Of a stretch of DNA of 64,000 nucleotides, positions 50,518-59,788 are shown one piece after another. Source of the stretch: Variovorax sp. CF313 (GTDB lineage: Bacteria > Pseudomonadota > Gammaproteobacteria > Burkholderiales > Burkholderiaceae_C). The stretch covers positions 1 to 64,000 of the forward strand of contig NZ_AKIW01000033.1 of the NCBI RefSeq assembly GCF_000282635.1, read 5' to 3'. The translations under genes and the position numbers were made by a program. Each line of letters opens with the position of its first letter. Positions within the stretch are counted from its first letter, which is position 1. The notes under the pieces are model-generated. The model searched no databases. It was not told where the DNA came from and was given only the letters and a program-made list of their open reading frames with translations.

Positions 50518-52041
50518 TCACTGGATATTGGTGGCCGGTGTGGCCGGTGCGGTCGGTGCCGGGGTGGCGCTTTCGAGGCTGCCGTTCAGATAGACCTCCG
50601 CACGGCTGGGAACGACGTGGTTGTCGTTCGGCAGGCGAGGCGACTCGGCCAGTGGCCGGACCATGCGGGGCGTGATGACGAACATCAACTCGGTCTGGTC
50701 GTTCTGGAACTCGGTGCTGCGGAACAACGCCCCCATCACCGGCACTTCGCCCAATCCGGGGTAGCGCTTGATGGACTCCGTGACGTTGCTCTTGATGAGC
50801 CCCGCGATAACAAAGCTCTGCCCGTCGTTGAGCTGCACGGTGGTGTCGGCGCGGCGCACCGTAAGCGATGGCAGCACGGCGGTCACTCCGCCGATGGTGG
50901 TGAAAGGCGAACCGGTCTGCGACAGGTCCGACACCTCCGAGACCATTTTGAGATTGACCCGGCCGCCGTTGAGCACGGTCGGGGTGAACTTGACCCCGAT
51001 CCCGAACTCCTTTTCTTCCAGCGTGATATTGGTGCCGCTGCCGCTAGAGGAGCTCTGCGCCACCGGAATGAAGATCTTTCCGCCCGACAGGAAGCTCGCC
51101 TGCTGGCCGCTGATGGCCATGATGTTGGGCTCCGCCAGGATGCGCACCAGGCCGTCGTCCTTCTGGCCGTCGATGCCGATCGACGTACGGCCGACCCTCA
51201 GCGCCTCGATCAGGCCGCCACCGCCGCTCAGGAAATTGGAGATCAGCGAATAGTTGTTGAGGCCGCCGTTGCCGGAGCGGTTCAAGTTGACGCGTCCGCC
51301 CAGCCTGTCCAGCAGGGTCTTGCTGATCTCGGCGATCTTCACTTCGAGCATGACCTGCTGCGGCGCCGTGACACGCAGCAGGTTCACAACCTTCTTGCCG
51401 TCGGCGCCGTAGGCCGACGCAAGGCTCATCACGTCGTCGAGCTTGAGCGCATCGCTGATCTCGCCGGTGAGCACGATGGATTTTTCCGCGCTGCGCACGC
51501 GGATGCGGCTCTCTTCCGGCATCAGCTCTGCCAGCTTGGACTGCAGCGCTCCCGGATCGATGGTGACGATCACATCCTTGATGTAGCAAGTGCCGTCCGC
51601 ACTCTGCAGCACGACGTTCATCGAGCCCGCCTGGCGGCCGCGGAAGAACAGGTCGGTCGGGCTCAGCAGCGTCACGTCGACATCGGCAATGCCGTCGCCA
51701 GCATTCGCAGCCGCGGCCGGTGCTGGCGGCGCCATACCCGCCGGCACGGCAGCCGCCGCGGGCGCCCGGCTCGGCGGCTGCCCGCTGACCACGATGCGGA
51801 CGACGCGGGCCTTCAGCGGGATGACCACCGACTTGCCCAGCACGGCCTGCGTCGGCTGGTCGTCCGGAATGATGGCGGTGCAGCGACGGGTGGCGGGTGC
51901 CGCGGGTACCGCGGGCGCCGCAACGGCGGCGGTGGCGGCCGCAGCCGCGGCAGGCACCGCGAGTTCCGCGGAGATGGCGGGGGCCGCCATCATCGTGAGT
52001 GCCGCCAGCAACCAGGCGGGGGTGGGAGAGAGATATTGCAC
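50518..52041 (-). CDS. cpaC: Tad outer-membrane secretin CpaC/RcpA
   Basis: A 507-residue protein. It has a signal peptide with an Ala-rich region and a pilus-assembly N-terminal domain (about 60-160, including VVIPLKARVVRIVVSG). A BON-like segment follows (SAEKSIVLTGEISDALKLDD), then the secretin domain (about 220-470) with VMLEVKIAEISKTLLDRLG, FVIAGLIKSNVTESIKRYPG and MFVITPRMVRPL. It forms the outer-membrane channel for Flp pili. Confidence 0.95.
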   Translation of the reverse strand: MQYLSPTPAWLLAALTMMAAPAISAELAVPAAAAAATAAVAAPAVPAAPATRRCTAIIPDDQPTQAVLGKSVVIPLKARVVRIVVSGQPPSRAPAAAAVPAGMAPPAPAAAANAGDGIADVDVTLLSPTDLFFRGRQAGSMNVVLQSADGTCYIKDVIVTIDPGALQSKLAELMPEESRIRVRSAEKSIVLTGEISDALKLDDVMSLASAYGADGKKVVNLLRVTAPQQVMLEVKIAEISKTLLDRLGGRVNLNRSGNGGLNNYSLISNFLSGGGGLIEALRVGRTSIGIDGQKDDGLVRILAEPNIMAISGQQASFLSGGKIFIPVAQSSSSGSGTNITLEEKEFGIGVKFTPTVLNGGRVNLKMVSEVSDLSQTGSPFTTIGGVTAVLPSLTVRRADTTVQLNDGQSFVIAGLIKSNVTESIKRYPGLGEVPVMGALFRSTEFQNDQTELMFVITPRMVRPLAESPRLPNDNHVVPSRAEVYLNGSLESATPAPTAPATPATNIQ

Positions 52042-52066
52042 TTGGTGTTCCTCCTGGAGGTTTGGA

Positions 52067-52912
52067 TCAGAAGCAGGCGAGAGAGCGAGCGGCGTTCTGG
52101 ATCACTTCCACGCACTGGGACGCAGGCGCCATGGCAGGGCCGGTGCGCGCCACGCGCGGCCGGGCCGGCGGCGCCGCTGCCACCGTGGTGGCGATCGGCA
52201 GGATTTCCTTCTCGCCGAACAACTGGCCCTTGGTGATGCCGCCCGTTGCGACGGTGGTCTTGTCCATCTGGTTGCGCAGCACGAGCGACAGGGTTCCCAC
52301 GCTGCGTGCCAGGTCGAGCTTTTCGGAGTCCTCGAGCGAGAGCTCCAGCGTCACGGCGCTCACCACCTTCGGCTTGGTGTCGTCGCGATTGGCCTCTTGC
52401 GCAACCGCCAGCACCAGGACCTTCTCCAGCACGGTCTTGCTGATCTGGCTGTTCTGCTCGCCCTTGGCCTTGTCCTGCTGGGCGTTGACCATCACGTCGA
52501 CATAGTTGCCCGGCAATGCGAAGCCGGCAACGCCGACCACGTCGTTGACGCGCACCGTCATGGCCCGCTTGCCGCTGGCGATCACCGCCGACAGCCCGCC
52601 CTGGGTGCCCACCGGCGCCAGCTTGCCTTCCATGATCGCTTCGCCGCGCAGCACGCCGACCTTCACCACGCGGTCGTTCAGCGCCTTGATGTCGCTGAAC
52701 GAGCCGCTCGGTATGGAGCCAGCGGGCCAGTCGACCGTTGAGAGCATCTGCGCGTTGACGCGGCTGCCCAGTTCGATGTCGACGGCGGCCACGACCACCT
52801 TGTTGGAAGCGATTCCGCCTTGCCGCGACATCCACCCGGTCGCATAGACCGCGGCGGCCAGCCCTGTGAGCAAGGCCAGAAAGATCAGCCCGAGCGCCTT
52901 GATGTTCTTCAT
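52067..52912 (-). CDS. cpaB: Tad pilus assembly protein CpaB/RcpC
   Basis: A 281-residue protein with an N-terminal membrane segment (LGLIFLALLTGLAAAVYATGW), an SAF domain (VVVAAVDIELGSRVNAQML) and a RcpC region with MTVRVNDVVGVAGFALPGNYVDVMV. It probably anchors or modifies the secretin. It follows cpaA by about 45 bases. Confidence 0.93.
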   Translation of the reverse strand: MKNIKALGLIFLALLTGLAAAVYATGWMSRQGGIASNKVVVAAVDIELGSRVNAQMLSTVDWPAGSIPSGSFSDIKALNDRVVKVGVLRGEAIMEGKLAPVGTQGGLSAVIASGKRAMTVRVNDVVGVAGFALPGNYVDVMVNAQQDKAKGEQNSQISKTVLEKVLVLAVAQEANRDDTKPKVVSAVTLELSLEDSEKLDLARSVGTLSLVLRNQMDKTTVATGGITKGQLFGEKEILPIATTVAAAPPARPRVARTGPAMAPASQCVEVIQNAARSLACF

Positions 52913-52956
52913 GTGAACCTCGCGTTGGATGAGAAATTGGTGAATGAATGAAAGGA

Positions 52957-53541
52957 CTAGACGTAGCCCAGCTGGTGCGCAAGCACGTTGATCACCGTGC
53001 CCGCTGCAATGCAGATTCCGTAGGGCATCTTTCCGACGGACTGCTCCGCCGAAACGTGCCCGGTGGGACGAATTCCCACGATGCTGGAGACCGCCATGCC
53101 CTGGGCCGCAGCCTTGACATTGGCCAGCATGTGCCCGAGGCGGCGCCGATGGATCGCGAAGGCCAGGGCCACCACGCCGCCGACGATGAAGGTGCAGAGC
53201 ACGGCCATCAGCGTCTGCTGAGGCCCAAGGAAGGCCCCTGCCATCGCCATCAGCTTGACGTCGCCGGCGCCCATGATCCCGATCACATAGAACGTCAGCA
53301 TTGCGCCGAAGCCCACGGCCAGTCCGCCGAATGCGCTCAATGCGCCCACGGTGGGCGTGCGGGCCGCAAGCGTTCCGGCGATGAGCGCGAAGAGCGCGCC
53401 ACCGAAGGTCAGCCAGTTGGGAATGCGGTAGAAGCGCCAGTCGCTGACGGCGGCCACGCCGAGCAGCGCGAAGAGCGCGAGCATGCGGACGTCGGAAACC
53501 AGCATTCCCAGCAGTTCGAGAACGGCGTTGAATTCCTGCAT
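52957..53541 (-). CDS. cpaA: Prepilin peptidase CpaA/TadV
   Basis: A 194-residue A24-type aspartic peptidase. It has about five to six membrane helices and the two catalytic aspartates D34 (VSDWRFYRIPN) and D94 (GAGDVKLMAMAGAF). It cleaves Flp prepilins and TadE/F. The ATG at 53541 starts MQEFNAVLELL; an upstream in-frame extension has no hydrophobic or family match. Confidence 0.93.
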   Translation of the reverse strand: MQEFNAVLELLGMLVSDVRMLALFALLGVAAVSDWRFYRIPNWLTFGGALFALIAGTLAARTPTVGALSAFGGLAVGFGAMLTFYVIGIMGAGDVKLMAMAGAFLGPQQTLMAVLCTFIVGGVVALAFAIHRRRLGHMLANVKAAAQGMAVSSIVGIRPTGHVSAEQSVGKMPYGICIAAGTVINVLAHQLGYV

Positions 53542-53557
53542 GGTGGGCTCCGCGGGT

Positions 53558-53704
53558 TCAGGCGCTGCGCCGGATGGCGAGCCACAGGAGCAGGCACACG
53601 ACCACCACGAGCGCACCGATCAGCGCGAACTCCATGAGTGACATGCCTGCGTCTTCGCGCAGCAGGTTCATGAAGAGTCTCGGCGGCAGTGCGAGCGTTT
53701 GCAT
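53558..53704 (-). CDS. flp: Very short Flp-like pilin at the head of the tad operon
   Basis: A 48-residue open frame, MQTLALPPRLFMNLLREDAG then MSLMEFALIGALVVVVCLLL and a basic end WLAIRRSA. It has the Flp layout: short basic leader, Gly at the cleavage site (position 20), Glu-Phe at +5/+6 and a hydrophobic helix. It lacks the C-terminal cysteines of the other two pilins. It is in the right place, 16 bases before cpaA. GGGGAA lies about nine bases before the ATG. Confidence 0.8.
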   Translation of the reverse strand: MQTLALPPRLFMNLLREDAGMSLMEFALIGALVVVVCLLLWLAIRRSA

Positions 53705-53917
53705 GTGTGTTCCCCGGTTGTCGTTGCCGGCCTGAACTGCCTGTTTGCCCGGTATGGGCAGAAGCGTTCGGCCTGGGGATGACTTTAGGAATCACGCCGC
53801 CTTCGCACATGAGCGAAGCGCCCCTTTGCGGGGGAGCCAAGCGCCCTGCCCGTGCGGGGTCGGGGCCATGACAAAGCGCCTATGCGCAGCGCATCGAACC
53901 GCGCCGCGGGTTGTGGG

Positions 53918-56554
53918 CTACGGGATGTTTCGCGCCACGACCCCGAGATCCCGCCAGACGTCGGGGTGGCAGCTGAAGATCAGGATCTGGTGCCGCGCCG
54001 CCGCGTCGTACAGCACCCGCTTCATCTGCCGCAGACGCTCTTCGTCGGTGTTGACCAGGGCATCGTCGAGGATGAGCAGGGTCGGCTTGCTCGCTTCCTT
54101 CAGCAGGTCCGCATAGGCCAGCCGGGCGACGACACCCATCTGCTCCCGTGCGCCCACGCTGAGTTCCGCGAAGTCCCCGCTCTGGGCGCCGCGCAGGCCC
54201 TGCCGCGTGATGCGGCCCGGCGAGAGGTCGTCGCCGACCTCGACCTGTGCACCGGGAAAAAGAATCTGCAGGTAGTGGTCGAGGTGCTTCTGCAGCGGCG
54301 CGCGCAGGCGCCGCGCCAGGGCCGAGCGCTTCTCGCGCAACAGCTTCAGCAGGTGGTCCAGCGCCTTCGCACGGCGTTCGAGTTCGGTGCAGCGCCGCGC
54401 GGCATGCTCGAGTTCGCGCTGCTTCTCCGACGCTGCTTCTTCCTGGCCCAGCGCACCCCTGGTTTCCAGTTCGACCTCGAGCCGGGTGATCTCGTTGGCC
54501 CGCTGGCTGTGCGTGGCTTCGGCTTGCCTTGCGCTGCGCTCCAGCCGTTCCACGTCCTGCGCGAGCACGGGCAGGTTGACGGTCTGCAACTGCTGTGCGA
54601 GTTCGGCGACCTTGTCCTGCAGGGCCGATTGCTGTGCCAGCGCATCCGTCAGGGCTGCGCCGGCCTCCGCCTTGCGGGAGGCGCGCATCGGGTCGTCCAG
54701 CGTGGCTTTCACCGCCGCGAGTTCATCCCCGGCCGCCCTGACCTGCTCCCGCGCATTGCCGGCAGCGATCTTGGCGTCGTTGAGCGCTGCGGATGCGGCC
54801 TCCAGCGCGGCACGCGCGGCGCTCTCTTCCGACTCCGCCTGCGCACTCGGCGGCACCGCCGCGCCGGCCGCAGGAGCCGGCGGCATGTTCTGCAGAACCT
54901 GCCGCGCTTGCGCGAGCCGGGCTTCGCGCATGGCGATGTCGGCAGCGAGCGCGCTCAATCCCTTGGGGGCGAGCGCAGCCAGCACGGCCTCTGCCGCGCC
55001 GGCTTCGCCCTTGCGCAGCGCTTGCAGCCGCACGCGCTCCTCCACGGCCGCCACGCTCTCGGCGCGCAGGCTTTGGAGCAGCGCGGCAATTTCGTCGCGC
55101 GCACGGTCCCGCTCGATGGCGAGGCTCTCCAGGTCGGCCCCGCCCGGCAGCACCGTGATGCGGCCGATGCCTTCGATCTCGATGTCGGTCCGCGCGATGA
55201 CGGTCTGGCGCTTCGAGCCGGAAAGCTCGATGCCGGCGACCCGCACCCTCGCCGCGGGCTGCAGTTCGAACTCCAGGGCCGTCGCGACCGCATCGAGCCT
55301 GGCCTGTGCCGTGCGAAGCGCATCGGCGCAACGCTGAAGCCGCTTGAGCTCGCCTTCGGGCACCGCGAGCGCCTGGGCTTCGGCCTGCAGGCGCGAGACC
55401 TTGTCCTGCTCGCTCCTTGCCTTCTCATGGCTCTGTACGAGCGCTGCAAGCTGCTCGGCCAGGCTTTCGACGGCTCTCTCCTGCGCAATGCGCGAAGCTG
55501 CCTGCCGCGCCGCGCGCAGGTTTTCACGTGCGGCGGCATCGGCCTGCGCCGCTGCCGCGTGGCGGGGCTCCCACGCCTGCAGTTCGCCCAACGCCTTGGC
55601 CAGGCCCTCCTGAACCGCCTGCAGGTTCTTTTGCCGCAGGACGACCGTGGCTTCCTCGCGCTCCATCGCCTGCAGCTGGGTGCGCCAGGAATTCACCTGG
55701 GCGGCGACCTGCTTGAGCACGGCGTCCTGCGCGTTCTTTCGGTCGTTCAACCCCTTGGCTTCGTCCAGCCGCTGCTGCGCAACGACGAGCTGCTCGCGCA
55801 AGGCCGCCCAGGGCCGCGCCGCTTCGTCGCGCTGATGGTCGCGGCGCAGGCCGGACAGGCGGTCCACGCCGGACCGATAGGCCTCGATGTCGGCGTACAG
55901 CCGTTCGAGTTCGGCCCCGAGATCCGTGCGCAGCCTGATGGCATCGGCGAAGGCGCCACGCGGCGTCCCGGCCGAGGGGGTGAGCAACTCGTTGCGTTCG
56001 CCTTCCACCGCCTTCAGCACCGCATCGCCATGGCTGGACGCCAGTTCGCCAAGCGATTCGCCGAGCGCGTTGCGCAGGTGGTCGCTGGCGAAGCCCACGG
56101 CGCCGGCAATGTCGTGCGAGGTGCCCTGCCTGATCCACAACAGCCCCGGAATGCCCATGTGCTCCGGCGTGCTGGCACCCTTGCCCGGAAAGCGAAAGCC
56201 GAGCAGCGACGCCAGGTGGTCTTCCGCCACCGCGCCGTCCATGGCCTTGCCGTCGATGACGAGCTCGCAGCGCTTCTTGCCGAGGAAGGCCTTGGTGAGC
56301 CGGCACGGCTTGCCGTCGAGTTCGAAGTCGAGCTCGACCGTGGGCGTCACCGAACTTTCTCCCCACGGCCGCAGGTGCTCGACCGCGCTCGAGCGATGCC
56401 GCTCGAAGAAGGCGGCGCGAATGGCCTCGGCGACGGTGGACTTGCCCGACTCGTTGGGCGCCGCGAAAAGGTTCAGCCCGTCCGTGAAGCCGTCGATTTC
56501 CAGTGGCGCGCGGAACAGCTTGAAGTTCTCGATGCGAAGACGCTGCAGCTTCAT
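53918..56554 (-). CDS. SbcC/YhaN-like AAA ATPase with coiled coil
   Basis: An 878-residue SMC-like ATPase. Walker A is APNESGKST (32-40), the signature-like region is SVGAREQMGVV and Walker B is TLLILDDALVNTD near the end. Between them are long Glu/Ala/Arg/Leu-rich coiled coils (about 180-730). It is shorter than typical SbcC, and no CxxC zinc hook is visible: only one Cys lies in the coiled-coil half. Its start overlaps the stop of the SbcD-like gene, so the two form a nuclease pair that probably works on DNA ends or structures. Confidence 0.85.
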   Translation of the reverse strand: MKLQRLRIENFKLFRAPLEIDGFTDGLNLFAAPNESGKSTVAEAIRAAFFERHRSSAVEHLRPWGESSVTPTVELDFELDGKPCRLTKAFLGKKRCELVIDGKAMDGAVAEDHLASLLGFRFPGKGASTPEHMGIPGLLWIRQGTSHDIAGAVGFASDHLRNALGESLGELASSHGDAVLKAVEGERNELLTPSAGTPRGAFADAIRLRTDLGAELERLYADIEAYRSGVDRLSGLRRDHQRDEAARPWAALREQLVVAQQRLDEAKGLNDRKNAQDAVLKQVAAQVNSWRTQLQAMEREEATVVLRQKNLQAVQEGLAKALGELQAWEPRHAAAAQADAAARENLRAARQAASRIAQERAVESLAEQLAALVQSHEKARSEQDKVSRLQAEAQALAVPEGELKRLQRCADALRTAQARLDAVATALEFELQPAARVRVAGIELSGSKRQTVIARTDIEIEGIGRITVLPGGADLESLAIERDRARDEIAALLQSLRAESVAAVEERVRLQALRKGEAGAAEAVLAALAPKGLSALAADIAMREARLAQARQVLQNMPPAPAAGAAVPPSAQAESEESAARAALEAASAALNDAKIAAGNAREQVRAAGDELAAVKATLDDPMRASRKAEAGAALTDALAQQSALQDKVAELAQQLQTVNLPVLAQDVERLERSARQAEATHSQRANEITRLEVELETRGALGQEEAASEKQRELEHAARRCTELERRAKALDHLLKLLREKRSALARRLRAPLQKHLDHYLQILFPGAQVEVGDDLSPGRITRQGLRGAQSGDFAELSVGAREQMGVVARLAYADLLKEASKPTLLILDDALVNTDEERLRQMKRVLYDAAARHQILIFSCHPDVWRDLGVVARNIP

Positions 56555-57678
56555 GCGCCGGCTCCGGTGCGCGCAGGACCTTGCGCGTCGAGGATGCGGG
56601 CCAGCGTGAGCAGTGCATCGCGCGCCAGTTCCGCATCGGCATCGCCCTGCTGCGCGCGCAGTTCCTGCAAGGCCTCGCCGACGAAGCCGTCGGCATGCAG
56701 CGCCTGGATGTCTTCTTCCGTCGGCTCCAGCCGCAGGGCCTCGCCGTCCCACACCAGCGCACGCGCGCGGGCACGGGCAGCATCGAGCGCGGCGCCCAGC
56801 CTGTTGTGGCCGCCGAGGTCGCAGGCGCCTTGCGCGCGCAGCTGCAGCACGTCGCTGCTGCCGACGCGCTCCAGCTTCTCCACCAGTTCGTCGATGTCGG
56901 AAGGCACCGCGAGCCGAGGCTCCAGTTGCTGCCAGGCGAACTGGCCGGTGCGAATCGGCTCCACCGCCGGCACGGCGCCGGCCTCCGCGATGGTCACGAG
57001 CAGCGCCTGCCCCGAATCGTTGGCCCTGAAGCGGTCGGTCTCGGGCGTGCCCGCATACCAGGTGCGCTCGTCGATCTGCCGGGTGCCGTGCCAGTCGCCG
57101 AGCGCGAGATAGTCGAGCCGGGCCTGCGCGGCGCGCCCTGCCGCGATGGGATTGGCCGAGTCGATGTCCTCCGACAGGATGCCCTGCACGCAGCCGTGCG
57201 CCAGCCCGATGCGCGGCAGCCCTTCCTCGCCCTGCGCGGTGGCAAACCAGTCGGTGAGGTCGCCGTAGGTATGGCGCTGCGTGAGCGGCGCCGGCAGCAG
57301 CGTGAACTTGCCGGCCACCGTGCGAGGCTTGGGCTCCAGGCAGCAGACGACGTTCGGCGCGATGGCGCCCAGCCGCTGCGCGCGGCTCCAGACCGATTCG
57401 CTCAGCGCGGAATCGTGGTTGCCCGGAATCAACAGCCAGGGGCCGGCAAAGCCCTGCATGGCGTTGAACATGCGGCGGATGGTCTTGTCGGACACGGTCT
57501 GCAGGTCGAACACGTCGCCCGCGACCAGCACGGCGTCGACCTGGCGTTCGGCGGCGATGCCGGCCAGCAGTTCGACCGCCTTGAAGCGCGCCTCGAACAG
57601 CGCCGCGGCGTCGTCGGGTTCGAACTGCGAGAACACGCGGCCGATCTGCCAGTCCGCGGTGTGAAGCAAAGAAATCAT
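56551..57678 (-). CDS. SbcD/YhaO-like metallophosphoesterase
   Basis: A 375-residue Mre11-type nuclease. Metal motifs: HTADWQIG (where SbcD usually has HxSDxHxG; here Gln replaces the second His), AGDVFDLQTV, PGNHDSALS, GLAHG and GDWHGTR. A C-terminal capping domain follows. It is the first gene of a leftward pair with the SbcC-like ATPase. The D-x-Q form suggests the YhaO/exonuclease branch rather than SbcD proper. Confidence 0.85.
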   Translation of the reverse strand: MISLLHTADWQIGRVFSQFEPDDAAALFEARFKAVELLAGIAAERQVDAVLVAGDVFDLQTVSDKTIRRMFNAMQGFAGPWLLIPGNHDSALSESVWSRAQRLGAIAPNVVCCLEPKPRTVAGKFTLLPAPLTQRHTYGDLTDWFATAQGEEGLPRIGLAHGCVQGILSEDIDSANPIAAGRAAQARLDYLALGDWHGTRQIDERTWYAGTPETDRFRANDSGQALLVTIAEAGAVPAVEPIRTGQFAWQQLEPRLAVPSDIDELVEKLERVGSSDVLQLRAQGACDLGGHNRLGAALDAARARARALVWDGEALRLEPTEEDIQALHADGFVGEALQELRAQQGDADAELARDALLTLARILDAQGPARTGAGA

Positions 57679-57788
57679 GCGCGGCCCTCCCTTGCCTCTC
57701 GCGTCTTCAGGTCATCTAAAACAGCGAGCATCTTAGAGGGCCGGGGACGCGTCGAGCTTCGCGCGGCCCTGGGGGGGCAGGCGGGCGG

Positions 57789-57971
57789 CTAGGGCCTGGA
57801 GTCGATCCCCGACGCGCACTCTTCCAGCAGCGCGGCCGATTGAGTGACCTGTTCGGCGATCCGGGCACGCAGCAGCGGCCAGTCGAGACTGAAGGGCGCA
57901 AGCAGGAACCATTGCGTGGTCAGCGCCAGCGCGGTGCCAAGAATGAGGAACATCCACTGCACGAGTTCCAT
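57789..57971 (-). CDS. Small single-pass membrane protein
   Basis: A 60-residue protein with one N-terminal hydrophobic segment (MELVQWMFLILGTALALTTQ) and an amphipathic C-terminal half (RIAEQVTQSAALLEECASG). It has no recognised family. It stands alone between the nuclease pair and the NlpD-like gene; a real gene is likely but not certain. Confidence 0.5.
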   Translation of the reverse strand: MELVQWMFLILGTALALTTQWFLLAPFSLDWPLLRARIAEQVTQSAALLEECASGIDSRP

Positions 57972-58075
57972 TGCCGCTCCAGTTCAGAGTGAGGGCGAGA
58001 GTCTGCGCATTTCACCGGCGCCGCGATATCACCAATTCGGGGGATGCCTTTCGCCAGAGGGCCGCCCCGCCGCGG

Positions 58076-58804
58076 TCACCTCGCAGGCAGGTACTGCCGC
58101 GGATCGACCGCGTTGCCGCGGTGGCGGATCTCGAAGTGGAGCCTCGCGCGCCCGCCGTCGGCGCCGCCGATCTCGGCGATCTTCTGGCCCCTTTGCACCT
58201 GCTGGCCCTGCTTCACCAGCATCGAGCGCACATTGGTATAGACCGACATGTAGGAGCCGCCGTGATCGACCATGAGCACGCTGCCGTAGCCGCGCAGCGT
58301 TTCGGTCACGGCCACCTTGCCCGCGCCGATGGACATCACCGGCTCGCCGAGGCTGCCGCCGATGTCGATGCCCTTGTTGCTGCTGCCGTTGAAGCCCGCG
58401 ATCACCTGGCCCTGCGCGGGCCAGGTCCAGTCGCTTCGCCGCGATGCGGGTGGTGCGGCCGGTTCCAGCTCCGGCACCGCGACCCGGGGCGGCCTCGAAC
58501 GCTCCGGGCGCTCGGCGCCTGCGCTCCTTGCGGCGGGCGGCTCCGACGATGCGCCGCCCGGCGGAACCACGCGCAGCACCTGCCCCGCCTCGAGCCGATC
58601 GGGGTCCTGCAGGTTGTTCCAGCGCGCAACTTCGCCCGGCGAACGCCCCGCCTTTGACGCAATGCGATAGAGCGTGTCGCCCGGCTGGACGACGTACTCG
58701 CCCGGTCCCGCCACCGGCGCCTTTGGTGAGGTGGAGCACGCTGCCACCATCAATGCCGCGGTCAGCGCAATGCCCGCGCGCCAGTTCCTTCCTGTCACAA
58801 CCAC
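58076..58804 (-). CDS. NlpD-like LysM/M23 lipoprotein, catalytically degenerate
   Basis: A 242-residue lipoprotein: lipobox LMVAAC, one LysM domain (YVVQPGDTLYRIASKAG, then LQDPDRLEAGQVLRVVP), a low-complexity linker and a C-terminal LytM/M23 domain. The metal ligands are altered: NKGIDIGG lacks the usual His, and GRARLHFEIR has Arg where HxH would be. This is the NlpD/EnvC pattern, so it is likely an activator of cell-wall amidases at division rather than a hydrolase. It ends RQYLPAR, as in NlpD. Confidence 0.85.
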   Translation of the reverse strand: MVVTGRNWRAGIALTAALMVAACSTSPKAPVAGPGEYVVQPGDTLYRIASKAGRSPGEVARWNNLQDPDRLEAGQVLRVVPPGGASSEPPAARSAGAERPERSRPPRVAVPELEPAAPPASRRSDWTWPAQGQVIAGFNGSSNKGIDIGGSLGEPVMSIGAGKVAVTETLRGYGSVLMVDHGGSYMSVYTNVRSMLVKQGQQVQRGQKIAEIGGADGGRARLHFEIRHRGNAVDPRQYLPAR

Positions 58805-58903
58805 TAGCGGATTCCTTCCTTGATGAGCTGAATCTCGCGCTCCCCGGTGCTCCGGGGACCGCGTTCGAAGAATCCTGGAAGGCTACCAGCAGCCGCGGGT
58901 TGT

Positions 58904-59788
58904 TCAACCCGCCTCCGGTTCTTCTCCTGCCGTGCGCCTTGCGATGCACATCAACGACAGCGCGCTCGCAGGGGAAGCCGGATCGCGGCCGGACAGCACA
59001 TTGCCCATGCGGTATTTCCATTGGGCCCGCCCGAGCTCTCCGGCGAGCGCCTCGGCGCCTATCCGGTGGTTGTGCGGATGCACGCGGACATCGAAGCCCA
59101 GCGGCTGCAGCGTGGATTCGAAGAACTCCTTCGTCACGCCGTCGCCGGGCCGGTGATGCACCTCGGTCTTCAGCCCCCACGACTGCTGGCTGCCGGTCTT
59201 GTGGAAACCGCGCCCTGTCATGCGGTAGACCCACAGCCGCGCGTCCCACAACAGCCTGGCCAGACCCTTGTAGTCCCATGCCGTCAGCTGGGGATCGTGA
59301 TCGGTGATCAGGATGCCGTCAGGCTTCACCAGGCGGGCGCCTTCCCGCAGCACCGCCGTCATGTCGTCGCAGTGGTGCAGGGTGGCATTGATGGCCACGA
59401 TGTCCGCCACGTGCGAGCGGAACGGCGTATGCGCCGCATCCGCCAGCACCGTGGTGTAGCCGAGGCCCGCAGCCAGCTTCAGCGAGCCCGGGGCCACGTC
59501 CACGCCGATGAGCAGCCGGGGCTTTCCGCCCAGCGTGGCGAAGACATTGCCAGGCCCGCAACCCAGGTCGATGACGACCTTGTCCGTCCATTCGCCCCCG
59601 GCGGCGAGCCAGCGGCTGCGAAAGTGGGCATCGCGGTGACAGAAGTCCAGATATTCCTGCGCCCAGGCCGCATTGCCGAAATATGTGGCATTGGCGGTCA
59701 ATGCGTCTGAATTGTTCGGGAGAATTGATTTCCAATAGTGTTCGCAAGGCGTCAGGGTAACATCTGGCAATAGGATTTCGTAAAGCAT
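58904..59788 (-). CDS. Class I SAM-dependent methyltransferase
   Basis: A 294-residue methyltransferase. Motif I is VVIDLGCGPGNVFATLGG, then GVDVAPGSLKLA, then DIVAINATLHHCDD and LVKPDGILITDHDP. The N-terminal 45 residues and C-terminal 100 residues are specific to it and not recognised. It is encoded divergently from the NRPS-PKS; it could tailor its product, but no evidence other than proximity supports this. The gene is somewhat richer in A/T at its 5' end. Confidence 0.85.
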   Translation of the reverse strand: MLYEILLPDVTLTPCEHYWKSILPNNSDALTANATYFGNAAWAQEYLDFCHRDAHFRSRWLAAGGEWTDKVVIDLGCGPGNVFATLGGKPRLLIGVDVAPGSLKLAAGLGYTTVLADAAHTPFRSHVADIVAINATLHHCDDMTAVLREGARLVKPDGILITDHDPQLTAWDYKGLARLLWDARLWVYRMTGRGFHKTGSQQSWGLKTEVHHRPGDGVTKEFFESTLQPLGFDVRVHPHNHRIGAEALAGELGRAQWKYRMGNVLSGRDPASPASALSLMCIARRTAGEEPEAG

